This document shows, piece after piece, positions 1-13,300 of a DNA stretch of 64,000 nucleotides. The DNA is from Sialis fuliginosa (Eukaryota > Arthropoda > Insecta > Megaloptera > Sialidae), in assembly GCA_961205875.1 (NCBI GenBank), contig OY540822.1, positions 7,070,501 to 7,134,500 of the forward strand. The letters run 5' to 3'. The position numbers were made by a program, and so were the translations under genes. Below the pieces are notes generated by a model. That model saw only the letters and a program-made list of their open reading frames with translations, searched no databases and was not told the origin of the DNA. Numbering within the stretch: the first letter of the stretch is position 1; each line of letters opens with the position of its first letter.

Positions 1-599
1 ATAGGTAGTTACCAGCTGGAATATAATTATTATTTTACAAGGTTAAAGTAAAAATAAAGCACATATTATATGAAAGTATGTACATACATACATATAAACA
101 TATATGTATAATGTTAGACAAGGTTAGATGTGAGATAGGTATATGCGGTATATGTATACAAACTGCGAAGGAAAGGTGGCATCATCTGTTGACAAAAACT
201 TGAAGTAAAAATATAATACAAAATGATACCAAATGCCAAATATATACATATGTATTTAACATGTCATTGTTCTTAATATTTAATAATTTTGTAGTATTAT
301 TAACATTTAAAAAAAAATATATCATTAATTTGAGTTAGATATAAAAAAAACGAGTATTCGTATTTGTCTTTTTTTTTGACGTATGGAAGTGGAATGTGGG
401 GCGTCATTTTAGAAATGTCACAATAAATAAACGAATTGAAATTATGCATTTGTACTATTAGTACTTTTCGTTGTAGTGTTTTCTAATTATGTGCTTTTTA
501 ATTAAAATACAGAAGCAGAATTTATTTTATTATTATTGACAAACATATTTAAATAATTTATTTAAAATATTTATTACTAAAGTAAGATCTTGTGACATT
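1..599. other. AT-rich upstream region of the nischarin-like gene
   Basis: No coding signal is visible on either strand. The stretch is AT-rich with short TA/CA-rich runs and presumably holds the promoter and 5' UTR of the downstream gene. No TATA box or initiator can be placed with confidence. Confidence 0.5.
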
Positions 600-608
600 G
601 TGTGTAAA

Positions 609-2199
609 ATGGCTCGTTTTTTCCTTCATCAAGATTCAACTGAAATATCTATACCATTTGCACGAGACATTGATAATGTTACAGTTTACATGATCAGAAT
701 TAAGATAGACTCTGTAGAATGGACAGTGAAACATCGTTACAGTGATTTTTATAATCTGAATAGCATACTCGTGACAGAACATGGTGTCTCAAAAGATATA
801 TTTCCTCCAAAGAAAATAATCAGAACAAAATGTCCACAGTTTATCGAGAAACGTAGAGAAGCATTAGAAGTTTACTTGAAATCAATTTTTAATTATTTAC
901 GAAGAGCTTTACCTCAAGAACTGGCAGTATTTTTAGACTTTCATTTGTACGACATTGATTACTTACTTCAAGACATGGCATTAAAGTATTTTACAGAAGG
1001 AGATAAGCTAGTTAACAGTTTGAATGGTCTTACTTTGTCTCCACTTGAGGTAGGTAAATTATATTTGCATTTTCTATAAATCGGAGAATAAATTTACATT
1101 TTTTAGCTTCATGCAATAAGCCAAAGATTAAAATATCCATGCCCGGAACCAAATGATGAAGATAAAAGAAGAGACTTTACTCATGTGATGGATGTTTGTT
1201 CCAGAACAAAAATTCTTAAAATATTAGGATCAAACCATTGTTATTTGGAAAGCGACATCATACCCAATTATTTAAATGTCAATTTATCAAGTTTCAAAGT
1301 AAAATATTTATTATATATCTTACTAACTAGTCGAATTACTTATTTTTGTTTTGTTTTTCAGGCTTTAACAACATTAAAGTTACATCAGTACCCCATGGAA
1401 AATATATCAGTTTTAGGAACATTAAGAAACACGTTACAGTTTTTAATGATAAATTCTACTAAAATAACAAACATAAAATCTGCTCTTCTATGTGATTCAG
1501 TTCATAAAATGCCTCTGTCTGATTCCGAGGTAAAAGACCTTACATTTTATTTAAAATACATTATAAAATAAATAACGCCATTGCTTATTATAGATTTGGA
1601 ATAAACTAGAAGAAATAGATTTCAGTGACAATCAAATCAGTGACATAGATGATTCAGTACGACTGCTTCCGAAAGTAGTCACAATAATACTCAACCAAAA
1701 CAGTATATCTAATATAACAAACTTGTCACATCTACCAAACTTATCTACATTACAAATATCTGCAAATCAAATATCACTCTGTGAAAACCTCCACACTAAA
1801 TTGGGTAATTTACGACACTTGGACCTTTCCCAGAACTACATAACGTCTTTAGTTGGTTTCTCTAAACTGTTCTCATTGGAAAGTCTAAATTTGAGTTCCA
1901 ACAGAGTAATAAGTTTAGACGAGGTTAAACATATCGGCCATTTACCTTGCCTAGAAAACCTAGTACTGACTGGAAATCCTGTGTCGACAGTGGTGGACTA
2001 CAGAGTCAAAGTATTAGAGCAGTTTGGGCCGAGAGCCAATGAACTGTGTTTAGACAATGAAATACCGACTCAAAAAGAACTGGACACCGTGTGTGTGCTA
2101 CAAGCAATACGGATCGTCAAAGAAGGGAAGTCACCGATATTCCAGAATGATTCAAAAGCGCCTTTATTTTTATGTAATTCTAGTAACAATTTCATCTAG
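609..2199 (+). CDS. Nisch: Nischarin-like protein (PX domain plus leucine-rich repeats)
   Basis: Four coding exons: 609-1049, 1107-1298, 1362-1529 and 1594-2199, all joined in phase 0, giving 468 residues. The start at 609 has an AAAATGG context; an in-frame ATG at 600 would add three residues. Residues about 4-120 form a PX domain with RYSDF, the FPPKK segment and the basic KRREAL helix, the family's phosphoinositide-binding features. Residues about 215-410 form leucine-rich repeats (for example LRHLDLSQNYITSL and LESLNLSSNRV) capped by a GNP motif. This PX-plus-LRR order is that of nischarin, an endosomal and cytoplasmic adaptor that in mammals binds integrin alpha-5 and Rac pathway proteins. 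The insect form lacks the long C-terminal region of the roughly 1,500-residue mammalian protein. A possible AATAAA lies at about 2598. Assignment rests on domain order; I infer conservation of partners only weakly. Confidence 0.88.
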
Positions 2200-4370
2200 C
2201 ATATTTATTTATATTATTCATAACACTGTGTACCTATTGATTGTTAACCAATACTATTTATTTTTATAAATATATATTTATCATTTCTACCAAAACCCTT
2301 TTTACTTATCGATAATCTAGAGCAGTCCGACCCACATTTTAGAATGACAAGTTAGCACGATCCACATAAAATAATTCTTGTGTGCAAATTTGTACTTTAT
2401 TTATGATACAAAACACTTGTACTCCGTGAATAGTAAAACCAGAGAATTTAACATTTCCTGAGGCTGTAGAAATTTTAGATGAGAATTTGGAACTTTGCGC
2501 CATGACTTTTATTCAGGAGAATACAAGGAACAACATACTAAAGTTTTTAAAAAACTTGACAGTAAGCCATGATTCATATTTGAATAAGCTTTTATATAAT
2601 AAAAAATAACATCTCAAATTTTCGCAACCCATAGTTTGGAAAACGCTGATCTATAAAATAAAAAATGCAATGACTGTTTAAATAAAACTAAGCACTATGA
2701 TTGATTAATTATATTTCAAATTGGCATATTGAATTATTATAATAGTAGCACTGTGATCTTTACATAAAAAGTTACAAAAAATAAACAGATCATATAGATC
2801 TTTATTCATCAATAAATCTATTTGGTTGAATATATTTTTTTTTCTGAATAACAGTACAAATTTACCCTAAAATATTATCTTAACAAAAAAAAAAACAAAC
2901 TATAACAAGATCAATTAACTAAAACAAAAATATATATATATAAAAGCATTAAAACAATGGCCTAACTAAAATTATACCAAAAATATTTTGATTACAATTC
3001 AACATGTATCATTATACAAAATTAAAATTACATAACATTAAAAAAATTTATGGCCGATATGACGAATGAATGACTATTTTCCATTCATTTAGCACACGAC
3101 AGCTGCGACCTTATTGAAAATCATATCAGCGTTGTTATTAATTAAAAATTAGGAATATCGAAAGTAAAATCGTATTTTAATCATTATACCAAATTTACAA
3201 TTCAGTCCGGGGAAAATAAAAAATTTATAAAATGGCGATTTACAATATCAAATCGATTAGTAAACAATTAACATTTTACATGCTTTGCGTAATATTAAAG
3301 ACTATCATTTAATTTGATAATTAAGAAAGAAATTATCACGTTTTAATTAAGAATGATAGGTTACCCACGATAGGCTTAAAAATTATACCCAACACCTGTA
3401 TTTGTCATTTTCTAAGGTATTTAGAATTAAGTGTATATTTATTTATCATCAAACACGGAACCAATTCCCCTTCATTCGAATAATGAACCGATTAAAACTA
3501 ATACAATTAAAAACGAATATACTTCCCGGTATATCAAATAAAAATAATAAACTTATCGTACTAGAATGAATGAAAATCAAATCAAGTAAACCGCACCTAA
3601 TAACTACATGAATCATAAATGCTTTAACAAAAAATTAAAATTAGGTTTATACACAGCTCTAACGTAAGAATAATAATAATATACCATCATACTATGTTAA
3701 ATACAAATTTACAAATCAAACCTAAATTTATTATAACAATCGTTGCTTTCCTTATGTAAAGCGTTTTCATTAATACTAATCTATATCTTAAAAGTAAAAA
3801 AAGCCCATAGAAATTGTCGTGCCATTGTTAAAAAGTTTTCAAACAAACCATGACGTTAATGTAACAGCAAATATAAATTTTGTCGTACGCATAACACGGT
3901 CAACCGAAGATTTTACGATTCCATACTAGTCAGTTTTCACAGCCCCTAAAGCTTCTGAAAAACATCAAGCAGACAAAAATTTCAGAATTACAACACAAAA
4001 AAATATTTAAATATCATTCACGCATTAAAAAATTTACATCAGTTATTATATCAGTTAATGGCATATATACAATTAAACAATTGACTCAGGAAAGTAACTG
4101 ACTAGAAAATATCTTGCCGGGTATATACATATATATATCTATATGCATATAATATATGTATATATTTATATATATAAATTATGTCGTAAAACCTACGGCC
4201 CCCGATACCTAACGTAAACTACGTACATATATAATATATATATATAAAATATTATTTACAGTGTACACAGCACGATACTGTAAAAATATTACTTATAACC
4301 ATTTTACACAAAGTTAAGAATCTTTATATAAAATCACTATATTTAGTATTATTGAGATTAGTAATGAAAC
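2200..4370. other. Convergent interval; probable 3' UTR of LARP1 and of the nischarin-like gene
   Basis: No convincing coding frame on either strand. On the minus strand an AATAAA (plus-strand TTTATT near 2799) would end a LARP1 3' UTR of about 1.6 kb. The (TA)n-like stretch at 4125-4170 is low-complexity. Transcript ends are inferred, not seen. Confidence 0.4.
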
Positions 4371-7300
4371 TTATTTCATGGAAGAGCTGGGCTGCTTATT
4401 TGCTGTTTTCTCATTGCTAGATCTTTTCCATCCAGGATCTGAAACACACATCTGTATCACCACAGGCATCTCTGAAAACAGCAGGGATGGAACCGTCTTA
4501 CACAGTGCTAATTATAAAAATAACTGTAAGATATTTCTTTTTCCATTCCTGCTAACATTCACAACTCTACATTGGTTAGTATTAATTCATCTATTAAGTA
4601 AATATATACTACAACTCAAATTCTCCTAGAACAGTTATATATTTTAGCAGTCTGCTGATTTTTATAAAAAAATTGTCAAGACCCATTAAATATAAATATA
4701 ATCAACAATTTTTTTTATTAAAACATTAACTATTTTCTTTTTGCTGTTCTAAATAATGTTACTACTGCATAATGCAATTACTTAGAAAAATTACTTAATA
4801 AATGATTAAATATTACAAAAATGTTAAAATCAACACCTGAAACACTGACTGTTATGTAAATAGTACATATTTATATACAGGGTGCCCAAGAACCAGGTAA
4901 TTTTTTTTTAATAACCTCAGAGAACCCAAAATAAAGGCCTTTTTTAATGTCTGATTTTATGTTAAGCACAAATGTCCGAATAAAATTTAAATTGGAGACA
5001 TAAGACAATTTTTTGGTAACCAATTTGCCCCAAAGTAAAAAAACACCAAAAACTGACAGTTTTATAACTCAGGTCTGTTATTGGTAGGGTTGCCAGAATA
5101 TCTCATTTAAAGAGAAAAAATAAAGATATTAATGTAGAAAATTAAAATTTGCTAATGGGGTCTATTTTTGTTTAGTCCGCCCATAGTGGCAACAGTGAAT
5201 AAATATTTAACTGTTTTTTTTTAATTTAAATGTATTTAAAACACAACTATAACAAAAGTTACTTTTTAAAATAATTAATACAAAATAAAAGTTATCTTTT
5301 TTAAATGGAATAGTTCTATTTTTACATCTTGAGTTTTTGACAACCCTAGTTATAAGTCTCTCAATTTGAATAATGTCCGGTATCATAAAGGACCTAACAA
5401 ATTTGTTAGCTAACAAACACTTTCAACTGAGATATCAAATTTATATGACAGTTCTTTTGGAGTTTGTTGATGACTTTGACAAGTTTCGCGCACGCGTTGA
5501 AGATAAATACAAAGGTGATGTTATGAAAATTATTTTGTACGGTCAAAGATGCCAACTGTGTTACAATTAGTTGAAGTGTCACTGCTCTAAATTCCATAAC
5601 TAATCCATAGATACTAGTACAGTATTAATACCCCATTTGAATGTAATTGCTAGCTAACAAATTTTGATAGGTCCTTTATAATACCGGGCATAACTCAATT
5701 TAAATTTGTATTAAATAGAAAATCAGTTAGTCAACAATTTGTAAAAAGTAATAAAAGTGCAATTTGAAAAATATAGTTGATCTTACTACTGACCCTAACC
5801 TTTTATACTATTACATAACTAGTCCATAAGTTCAGAAATCAAAGTGATCAAAAGCAGGACTTCGAACCGGAACTGAACCGAAAACCGTTATTTTTTGCCG
5901 GAACGAAAACCGGAACAGAACCGAAATAAAAATATCGGTTTTTACGGTTCAGTACATGTTAAAATACGCGCGTTAACATGATCTTATTTCCCACTTCAAT
6001 TGTCGTTCTGGCTATCATACAAGTATGTACCATAAAATATTCTAAATTATGGTAAAACATTTTTTTTAATACAAAAAATTTTTTTTTTTAATTAATCACT
6101 CGGAACTGAACCGAAAAAATCGGAAAAACCGTTATTTTTTGCGGAAGGAAACCCAAAACCGAACCGAAATATATTTTTTTGTTCAAACCGGAACGAAAAA
6201 AATAACGGTTCGAAGCCCTGATCAAAAGTACATTTTACAAAATAAAATTAACCATTTTGGCTTCTGAACAGTTCAAATGTGCTGATATGAAAAAAAAAAT
6301 GAATGATAACTACAAACCATGCAAAGGATTAATGATTCAAAACATACCTTCAGTAAATATAATCATACGTACATTCTTGATAAGCAAACCACAGGATAGG
6401 GGGAAAATTAGAATAAGGATTTGGAATTGGTAAAATAACTATAAATTAAAAGAAATATGTATGTAAGTAAACATGCTTAAAAAATACCAATCTGTTCATT
6501 AATATTTATTAAAACACACCACCAAATTAAATCATGAAACTGAAAAAAATTTCTATGAAATTAATAAAGGTTAAGTAATTTTAATTATCCATAAAACAAT
6601 GATTTTAGAATACTGAAACCACAAAGTTATGCTAATTAAAAAATACTGATTATAATTACAAACAAGCTAAATGCTATAAAATGCAGCATGCATTTGAACT
6701 TTGCTAATTACACTGGTTAACAAAAAATACTTTTTTCCTACACCGGAGACCTGAATATGCACTGAAACTGAATCCGTTATCCAAATTGCTCCATCACATC
6801 AGGTTTTCAAGATATTTTTACCTAAATTTACCAAAAATAACGATTTTGGTCATATTTAAGAATTTATTACTAAGCAGGTAATTTTTTTTTAGGTTTTTGT
6901 AAACGGCAATAAATAATACTATCTCTTCACTATGCCAAAATATATTAATTTGAAGATATGACATTTTTTTTAAATAAGATTGCAGTGTAGACACAATGGA
7001 CTTTACTAAACACAAATGAAAAAATAGATGAGAAAAACGTACAGTGAAAAGATAAATTTTTAAAGACAGATATTGCCTGCTTGGTAACAAATTCATAAAA
7101 ATTACCAAAATCGTAATTTTTGCACTTAAGATATCACAAAAACTAGACATGATAGATTTTTTTAATATCGGTTCTGAATTCAGCACCCCAAAATCTTTTG
7201 GGGCTAGTGTAATTATACAGCAAGTCCGAAAAGTCTGGAAATAGTTAAATATCTCAAAGAAGTTGAGTTTCTGGTAAAAAATGTTTCATACAAAAGTTTC

Positions 7301-10300
7301 AGGGTGTAAATGTACTCAATGGTACTACTTATTCAACTTTAGAATGACCTTGTCAAGATCTACTTTTATTTTTTTGATGGAAACCTATATTTTTTATTAT
7401 CGTATCTTAATTAAAAAAAAAAAAACTTGTCTATAATAATTTTTTATATAACTTCAATTTTTCAGGAACTTAATTTCTTTGAGATTTTTGATCGTTTCCA
7501 GAGAGATTTAATCATAAACAAATTATTAATATAGCTAAAAAAACTAAAGAAATAATATATAAGGAGCTGTCCAATGGACAACTCATAATACTTTTTTCAA
7601 AAATTATACCAATTTTTTTACTCTGATAATTTTAATGGAATAAACTTTGATATAAAAAATAATAGTGTAATTATTTTCTTACTTTCGAGTATTATAAAGA
7701 ATTAGCTTTAGAGCAAAATCTTGCAAGGTATCTAAAATCTTATGAATCTGCTCAAGATTTTAGAACAGTAGTAACAAATGTATAATAATGTAATTGCTAT
7801 GCATTTTATTAGAACTGTCATTTATATTTAATAAAAATTCTTTATAATACTGGACGTTCAAAAAGTTTAATATTAAAAATTAATTTTGACGTTTTACTAT
7901 CAAATAAAATTGTTTGAAATACAAAAATGTATAAAATTAATAAAATACAAAGCATTTAAGCATTTTGACAAAATATTAAAAAAAAACAAATACAGTCACC
8001 CTAATTATAGAGCATGTTTCAGAACAATTTTTATTTTAGGCAAGTGCACAAATGAGATAAATTAGGCAGTGAATATTCTGTACAATGAGTAGATGAAATG
8101 AATTTGAATTATAAAAATCATTAATACAGTAGACTTACTTTCATCATCGCGTTTCTTAAATTGCAGAGTTCTATGTTGACGCCAGTTTGTAGCTCCAGAA
8201 GTACCAGCCGTATTGTAAACATCGTTTCTGTAACAATACAAGTCATTTATTAAATATGTGTCGTTTATACTAAATTAGATGGTTTTATTTACTTAGGTCT
8301 GCCGCACTTGCTTCCACTGACAGAATATCGTCTCTGACTTCCACGAGTGTAAGAGTTTTCTGAAGGTTCTACAACGCTTTCACTTATGCTGCGGTAGCGT
8401 CTGGCGATATGTTTGCGACGATTTCTTTCCAGCTGATCGTTTATTTGTGGCTGTAAATAAAAATTAATTTATAACAACGCTTTTTATATTATTTTCAAGA
8501 TGTCTTACCTCGACAACTTTAAAATCATCAAGAGTTTTGAATTGTGATAAGTATCCTCTTAACTTGGGTGTAATATCTAGATTCTTAGCATATTTATAGT
8601 AATAATGAAATGCAAAGAATTTCTCTAAACCATACAATTGTCCAGTTTCATAGTCACGGATTGTCTCCTCTTCAAAATCTTGATAAAGAGAAGGGCGGAA
8701 CCGCTTCTCTAGTCCATACGAATAAAATCTGAACAGGCATTCTATTCCATAACGATATCCTGCTTCTGAGTCTTCTAACGCCAAGCAGCGGAACTCATTG
8801 TACATCGAACGATTGAAGTGATCACGTAAAAAGAATGACCAGAAACGGAATAGAGTGTTCATTTCTTGCGAATGTCCGCATCCAAAGCGTTTGCGTTCTG
8901 AAACAAATTAAAATAAGTTAAAAATCATTTGTGGTCTGGGCATCTTTATATTTACCTTCTATGCATCGAGAATGATATTTGTGGTAAGCTTGCTGCGTGA
9001 AATTGTTCTCGCGTAAGAGCATATGTGATGGGTGTTGGAAAGTCGGTAATGTTTGCGGGACACTGCCATAGCTTGAGCCTTGTATGTCAACAGTACTGGA
9101 ATGACTTCTGAAATACAATATTTATTATTATAAAACTAAATCAGAGCTGTGCATGCCCTTAAGTACTTTACTGAATTCATGTACTTGCATTTTTAGTTAA
9201 ATACATTAATTAAAAAGTATTTGTACTTAAAAATTACTTATTTTAATGTAATTTTGTAAAAGTAAGTATTTTTTAGTAGTATTTAAATACATTTTTTTGG
9301 CAATGTGGTTTACTTAAGTATATACTTTTGTAAAGTAATAGTACTTGTATTCAAGTACATTTTTTTGTACTGAACTAAACAGATTAAATGCATAAATTCA
9401 TACCCCATAGAAGTAGTACGAGGTCTGTGTTCTTTACTGTCCATAATCCAACCAACATGTCGTTCGACTGGAGGATTACTAGAATGTCTGGTTTTCCTTT
9501 TACGGGGAGTGCAAGGATCAGGAACTTCATCTTTTGTCACAGCATAAAATCTTGGAGCATTTCTACGAGGCACAGCACCTGTCGACGGTGTTTCTGGTTC
9601 TTCTTGCTATAAATTACATTATATTACTGTTTAATGAAAAGAAAATTCAAAGTAAATTATTAATATTTACGTGAACAGGTACAGATAGAGCAGATTCTTC
9701 TTGCTGTTGTATAATTAAAGGAGGTGGAGGAGGCACTTCAGGGTTTTGTACTTTAGGTGCTTTCGGAGCAAATTTCTCAAAATCTTCACGAGTAATCACC
9801 ACCACAGTTCTATAACTGCCTGTTGCTACACGATGGTCCTGAAAACAATACAGATGAATTATTCCACTGTTTGACAGTTAAGCACAATCTGCTAGTCATA
9901 CATGTTCGTGATCATTCCAAAGATCTTCTTCATAATAGTAGAGACCGTCATTAATAGCTTGAGCCAAATCTTGTGTGATTTTTACACGAGTCGACCAATT
10001 TCCGGTCCGATCGTGCCCGTCATGTTTTGGCACACGGGTAGATGATGTCACAGGAACTTTGTTGTCTTCTACTTGTGTTACTATCAATAACTTGCTAATA
10101 TCGTAGTCTGTCAATTCATCTGAATCTTCGTCAGACCTGAGAGAAATAATTGTTTAGTTTAATTAATTTTATTAAAATACATATAAAATATAACATTAGA
10201 ATAATAATTACCATTCTGAAAATGCGTTTTGTCGTCCTTGAGGAGGAACAAACATATCTGAGTCATCATCAAGCATCTCATCAATTTGCTGTTTCCCAAT

Positions 10301-13300
10301 AGAGAAACTCAATGACTTCTCTTTACCAGATGATGATTTTGTACGTCTCCTTACCATTCTCCAAGTACCGCTATCTTCACCATTTACTTTATCTTCTACA
10401 TTACTATTAGATTTGTTTTCGTTGTTAGTCATTTTGATATCTGCTACATTTGTGTTTATTGATTCTTCAGTTTTTACATTTGTTTTTGTTATACTATTTA
10501 CATCTTCGATGATATGGTCCGCCTTGGTTTCGTCATTACTTTGATCAGAATTAGATTTTTGATCTAAAATAAAATATACATGAAAAAAATAAAATAACTT
10601 GTTTATATTCTGTCAATTTGACATACCAAATCCAGGTACAAATTCAGGGACGTCTGGATTTAAATTATCGTTTCCGTCGGTTTCTAATAGTACGGTAGAT
10701 TTCATTTGAAGAACGGAGGGCGGTTGAGGCACTTCGATAAGTCGATTAGATTTCAACAGTTTGTTTTGAGCGGTGGCTGCAGAATTAGTAGCTAGCAGCC
10801 CACGATATTTCTCCATCGCTTCGTGGAACGTGTCCCGAGGACCAAATATCATTGACGGAGTGCCGGCCTGTGGGAACTGTGAATAATACAGAGGTTGGCC
10901 ATTTTCATCTAGTGCGTTTGGCTCATATCTGTATCTATCTTCGATAGCGTCGCCTGCACCACGTTCTATCAAAGGCCACCATGTTGGATTTTGACGAGTA
11001 CGAACCTATAAATCGTATGCTATTGTATATGGTACACTCTACTAATTAATATTCAGTTTGCTAGTGTTTACATACCACAGTATTTCCTTCAGCTAATTCT
11101 AAGATTTCAGATTGGGTTATTGCTTCTATTACTAATGATAGATCAGTCGTCAAGGCCTGTACTCGATAGAAAGACGCTATCAATGTTACCGGCAGATAAC
11201 CGTTCTGATCCATTTTACGACGCATGAAGAAATCACGTGTCAAATTCTCAGTACTGAAGTAGTACTCACTAAAATATAATTAAAGATAACAAGTAATCAT
11301 TTACATAATATACGCAAATAATACAATACAACTTACATTTGTTTTCTTATGTACTCTTTCAGTGTAGGAACATCTACCCTATTGTAATTATTTCCAAAAT
11401 AATATGTACCCATATACATCATGTAATCACCGGAATCCATTGGTATTTCAAATTCATTTAACTGTAAAATTGGAATTATTCAGTTTGTTGTTTCATAAAT
11501 TACATCGTCGATAAAAAAACAGTATTTTCATAAAAATTACTTAATTTTATTTCAACTGATAGATTGCGATGATAAGATATTTTATCACTTAAGATGTAGA
11601 TAACATTATCAATTAACACAGTTGCATGTCAAAAATTTAATACATCACATTGAATACCCCAAAAAACACAACATGCTAAATCATGCATATCGTAACAGAA
11701 TTTATTTAAAAAAACATCAAACATCCAACAAAGAATCTCTAATAACAGTAGTACATAATAGTCTTGAAAAGATGAATTAATAAATCTGTGGTCTCAGGGA
11801 AAAGGAAGTATGTCATTGAAAAAATAATATAATCACGTTGTTTGCAAATATTACTTACAGTTAATTGTAAGTAAAATGTAATTGTAGATTTGTGACATAG
11901 CAGATTTTGTATGCACAACAAAGATATGTATGTAATCTCTTGTTAAATGCTCAAATAATAAAGAATAGGTATAGAAAATTCTAAATTCAATGTTTGTTCT
12001 TTAATTATTATTATAGTAACATTTATTTTTTATTAGTCATCTTCTCAAGACTTAACTGCTAAATAGAAATAGCTATTTTTGTGCACATTGTTTTTCTATA
12101 CCAAGTTCACATATCAACAACCAACCTGGCTGTAATCGGAAGGATAATCAGGATAATCATCCTGCCCTAAAGTCCCGCGTTTACCGGAGTTGCCGTTTCG
12201 CAAAGCTGCCGGTTTTTTACCAAAACGCACCCCATGATTCCTTTGGTTTCCTGATTTATTCGATGAGCCAGGCCTCACACGATGATACCCGTTTTCGTGA
12301 TGTCTACGAGATAATGGATCCGATAAATGCTTTGATTCAGGATCTGTATTTTCATCTGGGGAAAAGTAAATATGAAGTAAAATATGATAAAAATAATAAC
12401 TAATATTTCATTCTTTATAATTTTAAATATCTCAAATTATTGTAGCACTTTAGTAACATTATAGTTTTAAAAGCAATGGATTTTGACTTTTGGTTGAATT
12501 TTCTTTTGTAACTTGGAGAAATGATAGTTCAAAGTGTGCTGATCAAAAATTGTAATGAGCGCAACCTACGAAAACCCAAAATTTCCATATATTTTTAAAC
12601 GATTGTTGTTAAAACTTACCACTGTGAATATGATTTTTTGGAGAGCGATCTCTTTTAGAACGTTCCTTGCTAATGTCTATTTTCAGAGGAACCCATTTAT
12701 GTTTTGCTGCTACAAAGAGAAACAAAATAACATCAATAAATTTTAATAATTGTTACTTGAAGAAAATAAAAATTTATGACATACCACGTTTTTTCTTGTC
12801 CTGTTCATTTTCACTTGAAGCATTGGAATTGGACCAGACAGAATCAGTCTGTTGTTTAGGCTTTTCCGTAGAATCTCCCGAAGATACAGAATTTGTCTTG
12901 CGCTAAACACAGTTATTGCACAACTTAAGTCACAGTTTAAGCACAAGTGTTCATTAATATTATATAATTTTACTACAGAAAACAAACAAAAATAAAATCA
13001 TCTAACTTTTGCCTACCTGTTCTATATTAGTCCCCAGAGTTGGCCAATCGCCAATATCAGAAAAGTCTGAAGCCTGTAAAAATGTAAACACAAAAATATT
13101 TTTAAATACAAAAATAAGTTCAAATAAACAATCAAATATATAACATAAATACATGTATATAATTATATATCTATATATACTAATTAGAATAAAATAGTAT
13201 ATAGATACTAAATTTAAAATAATATAAATTACATGTACAATTCTATTGGTGTTTTTATAAATTATTACATTTACATATTCTCTAAAATTATTATTTTGGA

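Noticed and set aside
4378..4629. 83-residue plus-strand frame near the LARP1 3' end
   Set aside because: It is the antisense shadow of the last LARP1 exon (4471-4371) and its intron.
6818..7186. 122-residue minus-strand frame in the last LARP1 intron
   Set aside because: Rich in Leu, Phe, Ile and Lys as expected from A/T-rich noise, no domain, and inside an intron.
9142..9375. GTAC-rich stretch in a LARP1 intron as a complete hAT element
   Set aside because: Only one CAGAGCTGTGC end is visible and no target duplication can be found, so it is left as a fragment related to 27828-27893.
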